A model generated the notes under the pieces. It had not been told where the DNA came from, did no database searches, and saw only the letters and a program-made list of their open reading frames with translations. The position numbers and the translations under genes were made by a program. 64,000 nucleotides of DNA from Blattamonas nauphoetae (lineage: Eukaryota > Preaxostyla > Oxymonadida), in assembly GCA_033064195.1 (NCBI GenBank), contig JARBJD010000086.1:186001-250000 (forward strand), written 5' to 3'. Below, in pieces: positions 52,321 to 63,600 of this stretch. The number at the start of each line of letters is the position of its first letter. Positions within the stretch are counted from its first letter, which is position 1.

Positions 52321-53798
52321 CAGGATGGTCACCCAAAACTTGGTCGGGGTGACACTTCTTGGAACATGCTGTTCTTAAGTCATTTCACATGAATTTGGAT
52401 GAGATGACTCATTTTGTCTTTGGTTAGCTCGTCGAATCCGAGTTTCACACATCTGAATCTCGAGAATAAGATGGGTGAGTGTATTCCGATCCTGTTCAGA
52501 AATGTTGTCAGAACAAAACAGTTCCTGGGGTGAGAAAAACAAAAAATGACTTTGATGGTCAAAATGAGTGTACTATTGATAAAATATTGTCAGCCAAATC
52601 AAAAATTCCAGAATACAACAAAAGTTCACAGCATCTGATCCAGTTTTCGAATACTCGGGTTCTTGTTTGGGTGGTTTGCTCCGCCATGAATGAATAGATG
52701 TGTTTTTTGAGTTCTTCGTCTGATTTTACGGTGATACCTTTCAGGCGCATCTTCATTTCTCCAAACAACCAGAAATCGCACGGAGCGAGATCTGGACTGT
52801 TATGAGGATGAGAAATTTTGGAAAATAGAGAAGTCTCGAGAAATGTACGGACCAGCTTGGAGTTGTGGCAGGGCGCATTGTCCACATGAAGATACCGGAC
52901 AAAATCGTTGATGTCGAATGTGTCTTGCAAAAGAATCTCTTTTTCCATTTCGTCCAAAATCTCGTTCACGAACACTTGAGCAGTAATTCCTTTCCCTCTG
53001 GGGATCATTCGAAAGAAAGTGAAATCGAACCAAAAAACACCACCAACATCGTCTTCCCGCTGCCGATGTTGATTCGCTCTCTAACCGGTCGAGGGTCGTT
53101 TGGGTGAAGCCATTCGAAAGAATGAGGGTTTGTCCATTTGATCCAACTATCATCTCCCGTTCTCAAATACTTCCATCCCTTTCGTTTCTCTTTGTTGAGA
53201 GTGATTAGTAGATCCTGTGCCAGCTGAATGCGATTGGTTTTTTGAGAGTCTGTCAGAAGATGAAGGACCCATCTTGTGTAGCGTCGGACGAAGCCAAAAG
53301 ATCCGAGAAGACATTTTTTGATTGTTTGTGGATGAAAACCAGTAATTCTCCCATCGCCCGCAGAGATAATGAAGTGTCTTCAGCTAAAAGTTGAGAAAGG
53401 GCGTTGATTAGAGTGATGTTGCTTCTGACGTGATTGGGAACCTTTCCGGTAACAGAAAAAGTGCCGTTCTCCAGGTCCTTCATTACTTTTCTGCAGGTTT
53501 CCAAGCACGGTTTATCGTCCGGGTAAAAGGATACAAGCAGAGAATGAGCTTCCTTGCAATGAAGCTACATTCTCCAGCAGAATTCTATTAAAGTCCGATC
53601 TCGAATACGAAATGCAGTTGAGGACATATGATGGGTTAGATCAATCCACAAAAGTCTAAGTTGAACCATTTGTTTTTAAAACATGAAAAACATGCATAGA
53701 ATGCAAAATGATGAAATGAACAGTCACAAAACGAATCAAACCATGATTTCTGTTGAAACGTGAGAAAATGTCCGACCAAGTTTTGGGTGACCACCCTG
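52321..53798 (-). mobile_element. Second mariner element, decayed
   Basis: The left end CAGGATGGTCACCCAAAACT and the inverted right end (53,772-53,798) differ at one or two bases. TA flanks both sides (52,319-52,320, 53,799-53,800). Length 1,478 bp. The transposase runs on the minus strand. Confidence 0.8.
52559..53650 (-). pseudogene. Mariner-family transposase, frameshifted
   Basis: Two minus-strand frames hold the parts in order. 53,504-53,253 has the helix-turn-helix region (ALSQLLAEDTSLSLRAMGEL). 53,008-52,559 has the catalytic C-terminal half with LHVDNAPCHNSKL and HNSPDLAPCDFWLFGEM. Between them, around 53,150-53,010, the continuation is in a third frame (TMLVVFFGSISLSFE), so at least two frameshifts separate the pieces. 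It is not closely similar to the mariner at 41,364. Confidence 0.75.
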
Positions 53799-54480
53799 TA
53801 ACCCGTCGGGCTCGATATTCACTTTTCTCCATGTGGCCATCGGATCCATAGGAGTTGATTCTCCACATTGTTAAAACGTGTTCTTGGTGTACATCAGTCT
53901 TGGCGACGTTGGAGGAGGATCATCGAGGTTCGTGTTTCCTGCATCTGTCACACAATTGCTCTCAAGGAATGTTTCAAAGATTACCAACCACTCATTCTCC
54001 AATAACACCTCCAACGCTTCCACAACAAAAGAAGAGTTGTATCATTCGACAAGCCGGTACACCACTGCTCGCGAACACGATATACCAAGTCTATTCAAAA
54101 GTGACAAACGAACCAACCCTCCTCCATCCCGATCACCTCTAACTCACCAAGAGCAGTAGAAATTTTGGGAGTTTTGATTGTTGCAGACTTCAAGGAAAAC
54201 TGGAAGATTCCGATTTCCAGGGAGGAATCTCAGAAAGATTTCTTCGAGAAGCAGTAGCCGACCTATACTATCACATCTCCAAGTTGGGTAACTTTTCTGT
54301 ATTCACCAAAATCATCGACATTTTAGTATTACCGATCGAAATGATGAATACGATGGACATCCTTCAGCTGGCTAGCATCGAGAGGGGCAGGGTCAACCCC
54401 CGCCAAATCTTTCGGCTCCAACGGCAGGAAGTTCACAAAGAAGTAAACAAGGACACCAAGATAACAGGGAGGCTGCTGAG
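53799..54480. other. Decayed DNA
   Basis: Short open stretches on the plus strand (53,878-54,159, Ser/Thr/Asn-rich; 54,284-54,490) without a recognisable product. The second may belong to the retroelement fragment that follows. Confidence 0.3.
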
Positions 54481-54990
54481 CAGACTCTAGTACTGGGACG
54501 CTATTGGTGGGAAGGATTTGATTTCCTCAGGGGCATTGTGGGAGTGGAGGAGCCCGGAATCCCCACCTGTCTTCGTCAAGCAAGGCCAGCTCCATCGTTT
54601 CAAGGCAACCCCGAATAGATGGCAGCATATTCTCTCTGAAAACCTGCGGAGTTTCCTTTGTTTTCGCTTCCAGGGCAAGACATACCGGTTCAAGGCTCTT
54701 CCATTCGGGCTCTCGACAGCCCCAGACAAGCAACTGGAAGGAGACGGCGGCTGTGGGTCGCGCGATCTCGGCACGCTGGTCATTCACTCCGGAAGGTGAC
54801 GAGGGAGGTCCTCAAGATAATCAAGCGGCTCAAGATTCACCTCCATTCGATCGAACACGTGGCGGGCATAGAGAAACGGATCTGTGCGCCTCAAACAGGA
54901 ACAAACAATGCGAGACGTACAGTTATTCTAGAACCCGGGATTCTTCGAAAACCCGGGACAATCGTGAAGCGAAGCACAATCTGTCGCGCA
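54480..54990 (+). mobile_element. Fossil reverse-transcriptase fragment of an LTR-retroelement relative (Ty3/gypsy or DIRS-like)
   Basis: The stretch around 54,650-54,720 reads FRFQGKTYRFKALPFGLSTA, the strongly conserved core of reverse transcriptases of this group. Only part of the polymerase region remains; I see no terminal repeats, integrase or recombinase. It is broken in several places and looks old. Confidence 0.55.
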
Positions 54991-55475
54991 GATCTCAATG
55001 AAAGTCTTCATTTCTTCTTTCTTTTGATAAGAAAAAATGCCGCGTTCCGATCAGTCTGTTTGAACTGGAATCGATTTTTTTGATGAGAATTAACTGAGAA
55101 TGAGAAAACAGTGAGGTACAAACGAAGAGCCCATGATTTATGAAAGGACTCAAAAAAAGTCGAACTCCCCACCGCCAATTGATTGAACGAGAACTCGGAA
55201 AACGCAAATCTTTCGGACTTTCTCGAGCGGAGACGGGCCGTTTACAAATCACCGTGATTTTGGTGTTCAAGGTCGCCCAAACAGACTGAGGAAGAAACAA
55301 AGAGAAGATTTGATGACCAGCTTTCAAGAAAATAAAAGAGATCGTGGAACATTCAAACTTTCTGTCCTACAACAATCAGTATTCGTTTTTTCTCCATTCA
55401 ATTTAGTTTCTAGGCCAAAAAAATGCTAAAGGATGAAATCGGGGATGACTACGAAGACAGACCCTTCAGCCCTTC

Positions 55476-56171
55476 ATGGATCTACTACAATTCAGATGCC
55501 GTGAACGATCTGGTCGTATCCACACCATCGGTCATGGAAGCAAAAAAACCTCATGTTGCAATCCATCTACGATAAATGCATGGATTGACCTCCTCAGCGA
55601 GACTGTGTCAACATACTCGATCGATCCTAGCCTTCAGTTCAATTTTAATGAATTTTCGCTGAAAGTCACTGGAAAAAAAGTTCAAATGGAATTTCATGTC
55701 AAAAATCATGTCCCACCGCATTTGAAGAAGCCATCCAGAACAGCAAGTACAACTCTTTGCTCATGTATCTGTTCAGACGGCTCATGTCTTTCACACGCCA
55801 TCATTCTGACCAAAAAGAAAAATGCAAGAGAATTTCAGGATTTTAGCCCAGATTCAATCGTTCAGCTTCCAAACATTTCGGGATGGATTGACAAGTTGAC
55901 CTTCAAAAAGTACATCGAAACGATTTTTATCCCTTTTGTCATCAACAAAAGATCTCGGCTGCAACTTGTGGATCGATGGGCTCTTCTGTTGGTTGATTCT
56001 CATTCAAGTCGATTTCAAAGTGATCTTCGTGAAACTCTTCTTCAAAATCGCATTCATCTCATGACTCTTCCTCAAAACCCTACAAAAAAGCAATCTACGA
56101 CTCATACTCCGAACCAGAAGATATGTCACGATCGGCAATTCGTTCAGCACTGGCTGAAGCCCTCAAACTAG
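55476..56171 (+). pseudogene. Catalytic half of a pogo/Tigger-type transposase
   Basis: The 231-codon frame contains ISGWIDKLTFKKYIETIFIP and WALLLVDSHSSRFQSDL, which match the second part of the DDE_1 core (the LLVDSHSS Asp is the second catalytic residue), followed by MTLPQN. The region expected to hold the first Asp reads FNFNEFSL, with Asn in its place. The frame starts inside the domain and further family-like text continues in another frame to about 56,218. Inactive. Confidence 0.6.
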
Positions 56172-56221
56172 CAGTGCAGGAAGGCTTCCGGATCAAGCGA
56201 GTAGTGGTAGAAGCGATTTGA

Positions 56222-56459
56222 GAACCAATCTGAAATTGTCATTGAAATCAAAACTAAAAGTCAATGCCGATTGACCATTTTTGGATCTTGTATTAAAAGG
56301 AATTTATGACATTTCGATGACCTCAAAAAAGTACCCTAAATTCGAAAATAATAGCCAAAAAATGTCCTCTTGAAAAGTGTCCTTTTTGAAGCTTTTTTTG
56401 AGTACTTTCCAAAAACAAATTCGATTTCTTTTTTTATTCAATTTTTTAATTTGGATAAA
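56222..56459. other. Spacer between DNA transposon fossil and Polinton-like region
   Basis: AT-rich, no frame. I could not find a Polinton terminal repeat or target duplication here. Confidence 0.3.
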
Positions 56460-57028
56460 ATGAGTTGCGTATTAACACCAAATCAACTACAGGAAATTTT
56501 GGACAAAGAAAATTTGAAGATGAAAGTTCCACCAACTCTCAATCGACAAGGAACAACATATCTCACATCGAGTACTTTCGAATATTATCACGAAGATAAA
56601 CCAGATGACATTTATCGAGTGTACTTACCGCGTTTTGTCAAAGGATCTAGACCACACACGAATCGCCAGAGATACATTCAAGTATCCAATTGTTGTACGA
56701 AAGAAAAGTTTCTCGAATCATTGAAAACGAAAATTGTGAACTCGTTTCAGAATACACTCATGCTGGTACCGGAGTCACATATCGATACGAAGGAATCGAA
56801 TGGAAAGTGATCCCATCAAAATGGATGAAAGGATTCAGAACTCACAAAAACAAACGAAAAACATACACACAATCGTTTGTTGAAAATGAATTGAAAAAGA
56901 GAATTGTGAACTCATTGGAACATACACAAAGGTACTTGAGCCATTCAAATATCGCGATTTACGAACAAAGAACGAGTATTACGTTCGCTTGGATAATTGG
57001 TTGTATTTTGGAGACCGTCCTCACTTGA
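56460..57028 (+). pseudogene. Polinton-associated small repeat protein, worn copy
   Basis: Shares repeats with the protein at 59,104: ENCELVSEYTHAGTGVTYRY against ENCSLVSEYVRNNVPVTYVH, and KTYTQSFVENELKK against HYTQSFVENELKK. Each repeat of ~45 residues has the pattern of a small beta domain ending in RPH or RTH. Function unknown. It appears broken. Confidence 0.5.
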
Positions 57029-58068
57029 GAAAGTACCATGATAGGTCATGAAAATACTGAAAATCTATTTTTACCACAAATCAGTCGAATCCAATGTGAG
57101 AACCATTTCGAAAAATTCTGCAAAAAATTCTAAAATGTCAGGGACACTGTAGGTCATCGATCAAGACAATCCTGATGAAAATCGGTTGGGAATTCGTCGA
57201 GCTGTGTGCCGAACTTTGATCCAAAAAGTGACCAAAAAAGTCGATGTTCCGATTTTGCTACTATGAACCGCTTTATGGCTCAAATTGTGTTCAAACACGT
57301 TCTAAAATTACGAAATTGATGTTGATAGGTGAAATTTTAGGAAAAAAACACTTTTGAAAAAAAAGTTTGATCCGACCCATATCCATGGTCAAAATCTCGA
57401 AATTTTTTCTGGGAGGTTTGGACTTTCAGGACTATCATTTTCTGGACCGCTTTCGTCCCCTATTAACGTTTTTACACTCCATTTCCTTCCCCGACGTCAG
57501 GTGACGATTCGGTGGATCTCGACATTTGTCACCACAAGTTTCGGACACTTTTTTATGAATTTTCACATTTCACTACTTTCACTTCATTTACTCCGTTATT
57601 ACATCATTTTAACGAACATATGTCGACGCGAGGTGTATAGCGCATTTCGTTAGTTTCATTTTGTTGGTTCTTCACTTCACCGTTTTGACGACTCTTTTCT
57701 TCACAACTTGCACGCTATTAGATTTTTGCCCCGATTTTCACATATTGCGCCTTCTTTCTTGTTGTTAGAGGAAGGTGTGCTCAAATTTTCAGAATTTTTT
57801 GTCGGATAGTTGTCTCAAAATTTCACTTTTTCGATTCGTCATTTCACAGCTTTTCACAGTGTTTGCATGTTTGAACACCACTTCAGCCCCTTCTTTCTCA
57901 CATCATTCTCTCCACATTTCACCTCGAGTTGAACCATCATTCCTCTTCATTTTGCTCATATCACTTCCATTTTGTGGGCCGTTCTCACTTCACTAGCACA
58001 TCATTTTGTTGCAATTTTCATCACTTTTTTCACAAAAACAGAGTAAAAGAAAGCGAAACAAGCATGAA
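57029..58068. other. Non-coding, T-rich DNA
   Basis: No gene seen. From 57,500 to 58,050 the plus strand is T-rich with recurring CACTTCATT-like words; beyond the MITE (58,400-58,800) the strand is A-rich with AATGAAGTG-like words, which may be a diverged inverted repeat. Confidence 0.3.
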
Positions 58069-58392
58069 CAGGGATCTGAGTAGGTCTGTAGATTACTGCA
58101 TAAGGTGTGATCATGGATCAGACCTCACGAAACTGAGGGTCTGATCCGTTTCCTAATTAGGAGTATCGATTTTCCTCATTTTCCATTTTCTCACTTCATT
58201 TTCTTCATCGGATCGGTTCAACTCAAGCAATAAACTATAAATGATGACCAGATAGCCTCTCAAATGGTCGATTAGACTCATTTCACAGTTTGTTTCGAAA
58301 GAAAACTCTCTATTTGTGAAACACTGTGTAAACAAAAAAAATTAGGTCTGATCAACGGAGGTCTGATCGATCAGATCCGTCTCAGGTCCCTG
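58069..58392. mobile_element. hAT-type MITE
   Basis: 324 bp with inverted ends CAGGGATCTGAG and CTCAGGTCCCTG and an exact 8-bp flanking repeat AGCATGAA (58,061-58,068 and 58,393-58,400). Inside, several AGGTCTGATC/GATCAGACC motifs repeat in both orientations. No coding frame. Confidence 0.8.
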
Positions 58393-59103
58393 AGCATGAA
58401 CGAAACGGGCAAGTATGAAACTGAGAGGGAAATTGACGATCGTGAAAATGACGTGAAACGTGACACCAATAGTGAAAATGTCGCTTGTGTTCTCGGTTTT
58501 ATGTCTTAAAAACAACAAAAAGTGCTCAAAAAAGTATGTGAAATGATGAAGATTACGGAAAAATACCGAGATATGAAGTGAGCCGTTGAATGGCGGATCT
58601 CTGCAAAAGTCCGGAAAACTCAGTAAACGAGCATTAGTGTGAACTTACAGAGAAAAAGTTTCAGAGAAAGAAACATGAATGAAGTGGTGAAAAACGATAA
58701 ACAACGAAAAAAAAGAAGACAGAAGTGAGACCAAAAATGAAACATTAACTAGTGAAAATGAAGTGACAATTCAATCAAAAACGAGTGAAACAGAGCTGAA
58801 AAAAGAAGAAAAGGAGAGTGGCATACTCGTTTTTACGTAAATGTACCGAGATCTGATGACGATCCTGAAACTCCGCAGAACTCTGTAAAAGTTCGGAAAA
58901 TCCAAAAAACGAAGCATACGATCATGATCTCCAACTTCAGGAGATTCCGAAACGCGAAGAATTGGACCGAATTGTGCACTCTTGAGAAATCAGTGATCGA
59001 ACCCATTGATCCTCGATCTGAGTGAAAAATCCAAAACTGAGAAATCAATGAAAGAATTTTCATTTTTGAATTTTTTAAATTGTATTAAACGAATCCAACT
59101 GAG
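58393..59103. other. Non-coding with a diverged direct repeat
   Basis: The segments 58,555-58,640 and 58,840-58,920 are similar (TACCGAGAT, then TCTGCAAAAGTCCGGAAAA against TCTGTAAAAGTTCGGAAAA). No gene seen. Confidence 0.35.
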
Positions 59104-59478
59104 ATGTACAAGGAAAGACGTCGAGTATGTTCAGAACAAGCATTAATTGAATCAATGAGAGAAGAGAACTGTTCACTAGTCTCTGAGTATGTCAGAAATA
59201 ATGTGCCGGTGACGTATGTTCATGAGGGAGTTGAATGGAGAATAAAACCAAAGTTGTGGAATCAAGGAAACAGACCTCACTTAGCGAAACGTCGACACTA
59301 CACTCAATCATTCGTCGAAAATGAACTAAAGAAATTCAATTGTGAGCTCGTAGGTGAGTACACCAAAGTTCTGGTTCCATTCACCTATAGAGAGATTGGT
59401 GGAAGTGAAGTGTTCAGAATTAGACTTGATGCATGGCTGACTGCTAAGAAAAAGCCCCATCTGAGAAAACAGAAATAA
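59104..59478 (+). CDS. Polinton-associated small repeat protein
   Basis: 124 codons from ATG. Two to three copies of a ~45-residue unit, ENCSLVSEYVRNNVPVTYVH and NCELVGEYTKVLVPFTYREI, each followed by a WRIKPKLW- or FRIRLDAW-type strand and a Pro-His ending. The pattern (Leu-x-SEY, then a strand, then Trp) resembles small phage and giant-virus DNA-associated repeat domains, but no zinc cysteines are present and I cannot name it. Basic overall. It lies 43 bases upstream of the next gene on the same strand, so the two may be transcribed together or from closely spaced promoters. Confidence 0.6.
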   Translation: MYKERRRVCSEQALIESMREENCSLVSEYVRNNVPVTYVHEGVEWRIKPKLWNQGNRPHLAKRRHYTQSFVENELKKFNCELVGEYTKVLVPFTYREIGGSEVFRIRLDAWLTAKKKPHLRKQK

Positions 59479-59521
59479 ACGCTCAACTTTTGTTATTTTC
59501 GGATATTTTATTTTGTAGTAA

Positions 59522-60616
59522 ATGACACTGCTAAAACCAATCAAAGAAAGAATTCAAGAAACTCGAGACCTCTTTCCGAACACACAGTTTCAATTTAGTG
59601 ATGGTCGAATCTACAATCCTGACATTAAGAATTATCAACATCACAGATCTTTTCTCCTGAATATGCTACAACACACGGATCTCGAGTTTCCACATCCAAC
59701 AAAGAATCTCGATCTCAATCTCATTCCAGATTTTATTGAACAAGTTAAACTTCGACAACAGATGGCATCAGAAGATCGACTCGCTCACCGAATGATTGTT
59801 GAGAACATGAAAGCAAATCCAAGAGTGAACAAAGATGAACTGAAAAAGCAAGTGTTCAGAATGACGTGGAAATTGAAATCAATTGAAGAGAAACTGATGG
59901 ATCATTGGATGAAGAATCTGTTGATCATTCAAAAGAAAAATGAACAAATGGAAAAGAGAGAAGTGCAGACATTTGATGGATTTGAAGAATGCATATTACT
60001 CGCTGAACCACGTGACAAAGCAGCATTCAATTCTTGTCTCATGAATGCACGAAGGAAGTTCAAAAAGAATGAAGTCGAGAAGGTTGAAGATAATGGAAAA
60101 CCATATCAACTGTACTTCCACAATCATCTGAAGAACGTTGAAGAAATCACAACATTCATCAAAGCAGTGTTCGACAAAGAGAAAGACCATCCATTCAAGA
60201 TTCGTATTGACTTTGGAAAGATCATCGAGAGAAAAGACAAAGATGAGACAACTTACAATGACTTCAGACCAGAATTGGAGAACACGTCAAAGAGTTTTCC
60301 GACAGTGATCCGAAGTACTGGGGATATGAATGAGTATTCAAAATATGCAATCAATCTGATCAAAGAATCACAAGAGAGAACACTGATGGATACGAAGACA
60401 ATGTACATCGCTTTCCACTCAATTCTAGTTGCAGTCTATCGATTCCCAGTTGCAGGAAAAGCAAATGCCATTCTCACTGAACACATCAAAACGAGAAACG
60501 TTCGGTACATCGATTCTGAGTTCAACATCTGCTTCTTTCAATCATTGTCGTTCCTCACACTTCCTGAGGTTCCAGGGAAGAAGATATCAATCAACATGAG
60601 AAACGTTGAAGCATAA
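59522..60616 (+). CDS. Polinton protein preceding the polymerase core, probably its N-terminal region or terminal-protein-like part
   Basis: 364 codons from ATG, just upstream of the polymerase frame on the same strand. The middle is charged and helical (DELKKQVFRMTWKLKSIEEK). The C-terminal part (YIDSEFNICFFQSLSFLTLP) resembles the region that precedes the exonuclease domain in large Polinton polymerases. Role inferred from position: priming or DNA binding. No catalytic motif recognised. Confidence 0.55.
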   Translation: MTLLKPIKERIQETRDLFPNTQFQFSDGRIYNPDIKNYQHHRSFLLNMLQHTDLEFPHPTKNLDLNLIPDFIEQVKLRQQMASEDRLAHRMIVENMKANPRVNKDELKKQVFRMTWKLKSIEEKLMDHWMKNLLIIQKKNEQMEKREVQTFDGFEECILLAEPRDKAAFNSCLMNARRKFKKNEVEKVEDNGKPYQLYFHNHLKNVEEITTFIKAVFDKEKDHPFKIRIDFGKIIERKDKDETTYNDFRPELENTSKSFPTVIRSTGDMNEYSKYAINLIKESQERTLMDTKTMYIAFHSILVAVYRFPVAGKANAILTEHIKTRNVRYIDSEFNICFFQSLSFLTLPEVPGKKISINMRNVEA

Positions 60617-60619
60617 AGA

Positions 60620-63600
60620 TTGTTCGCAGAATCGAAGAATCTGACCCACCTGAAGCCACATCAACTGACTGAACACTTGCGCAATTATCCTGGATTTGAT
60701 ATCGCTTGTGATTTGGAGAAAGAAATGATTAGACACAACATCACAGTTCACATTTATGAATATGATGAAGACAAGAAACGATACTTCCTGAGCAAATCGT
60801 ATGTCAACGAGAATGATGATGCTCGTGTTCTCCCCATCCTGATGATTCCTCTCACCGCAACTCTCGTTCATGTGATGTTCATTGTTGATCCTGAGAAAAT
60901 CACTGGATACAAACTCTGTCCATATTGTCAGTCAAGAGGATTCCAAGTCAAGGATTCTCACTTCAAGACATACTACGAGAAGCATCTCAAAGAGTGCAAA
61001 GAGCTTGATGGAAAACATGTGAAGAAGATCTCCCTGGACAAGACACCAAGACCTTATGTTCCACACATTCTGAACAATAGAACATTTGAGTTTCTGATGG
61101 CACACAAAAGACAAGATGAATTCAAACCAACACAATACTACATCACTTACGATTTCGAAACAATGGAGGATCTCATTCTTGACAATTTATTCTCAGATGA
61201 CAATACACAATTGATCTCCCACTTGAAACCTCTCTCTGTTGCATCAGCAATCAAAACAAAATCAGGAGTGAAGTCAATCTACTTTGATCTTCGAGATGGA
61301 AAAGACTTTGTGAAGCAATGGATCAGAGAACTCTTCAAATATGCTGAGACAGTTCGAGAAGACAACTACTATGAGGATCCAGAAATTCCCTCACAAAACG
61401 AAGTCAGTGTGATTGGATTCAACAGCTCCAGATTCGACATCAATCTCATCTTCCGTGATCTCGTTGACAAGGATTGGAAAGTGGTGAGTTTCCTTGGATC
61501 CACAACGAAGTACAAGCAGGTATTGATCAGACACGAGAAGACACAACAGGTACTTCGATTCATTAACATGATGTCGTACACAGGACCAATGACATTGGAT
61601 AATGCAGTCAAAGCCTTCGGAGGAAACACTCTCGCCGAGAGCTCGACGCCTTGCAAAGGCAAGACCACACTTCAGAAATCATTCATTGCCTACGAATCAT
61701 TTGATTCATCAGACTACGATGTAGTGTTGAGTAAACACGAACCATTCTCCAAATATGAATTCTACTCCAGTCTGAACAACAGTGAAATGTCCGATACTGA
61801 TTACCAAATATATCTTGACGATTGGAACAAACAAGGATTCAAAAACAGATGGGATTACCTCAAGTTCTACAACATCAGAGACGTCGAATGTATGATTGCA
61901 CCATTGGATAATCTCATTGATCTGAACTTCCAATACAAGGTGGATATGTTGCACAATCATTCATTGTCAGCGAATGCTTCAGCAATCAAATATGCGTGTG
62001 CCTACAAGGACTTTGATATTGATGATGATTTCAATGGAGTGGATCAATCTGGTGAAATAAAAATCACGAAACAGTACTGGAAGTACAAGGTTGCATCATA
62101 CATTTATCAAGACCAGAAAGCACATCGCAGTACTGACAAAAATGTCACTGAAGCGGAGTACGATTGGTTTGTTCAACAGTGCAAGAGAGTGTGCTATATA
62201 TGCAAGAGTCACTTCTCACAAGCTGTACGACCTACACTGGATCGAATCGACAATTCAAAAGGACATTCAAAAGAGAACGTGAAGATCTGCTGTGATTACT
62301 GCAACACCTACAAGTCAGACAAGGACGAGCATCTCACTCGATTGAGAATTCAACTGAAGAAGTATTGCATCTGGAAATCACTCCCAATGACTCTGACACA
62401 CGAACAGACATATCACAAACTGAGAGCAGCAATGCCTGGTGGATTATCGAATGTTCAACACCGACAGAATATAAAAGATGTGACACCGAACAATCACTTC
62501 ACATATGAAGATGGAAAAGTTGTCTCCACTGATACAGAACATAAAATGACTCATGTCTGCGGTGTGGACTTTAATTCTCTTTATCCAAGTGCTTTCTCAT
62601 CAATCAAGAACAAGAACAATCCATACACAAATCACAGAATGTACATGCCAGGAAGATGCTTGTTTACTGCAACAGGAGAAAATGAATGTCGCAAGATTAT
62701 CGAAGACAAGAATCAGAAGACACTATTCGTTGCAGAACTGAAAGGACACATCGACGAGAAGTACATCAATGATTTCATTAACTTCCCTCCAATCTTCAGA
62801 AACATAGTGGTCAATACGACAGAAGAGAACATCGGAGAGAAGACTTATTCGTTGATGAAGAAACATGGATTGAAGACTGATGACAAACAACGGAAGCTGA
62901 CTCAACTCTTGAGCACACACGATCAGTATATGTTCTTTTCGACATACTATCTGTGGTTCCTCATCGACTACTGCCACTTCATCGTAGACGATATTAAGAC
63001 TGTAATGGTCTTTTCGAGACATGCTGGATTTGAACCATTTGTGACTTCATTTATGAATGACAGAATAGAAGCAATGAAGGTTGGAAACAAGGGAAAGGAA
63101 CAGTTCTGTAAGACCAACTTGAATGGAAGTTATGGATACGATGGAATGAACACTGAGAAGTATAACTCAATCACAATCTGCAATGAGAAGAGAACATATT
63201 TGAAACAAATGATGAAAGGATTTGTAGCGACTCGAGAAATCAATGAGGACAACTACATCGTGATTGAAGATCGAGAGAAAGCATCATGCAAGACATGTCT
63301 GCAAGAAGCAGTGTTCACACTCGACAATGCCAAGTTCTGGTATCTGAATTTCATCTACAACTTCATGTACAAATGCCTAGACATGAACAAGATTCATTTC
63401 TGTGAGGGTGATACTGATTCTGCTTATTGGGCAATATCAGGTGATCCAAATGCAGGAATTCATCAACAATTTGAACACGTGATTGCTGACAAGGAATTCT
63501 ATGATGCTCACAAATATGAATGGTTTCCCAACCCTGAAAAAGGAGTTGATGATGAGAAGAAGCTGTTGGGATTAGCAATTGAGAAGGAAGGTGAACAGAT

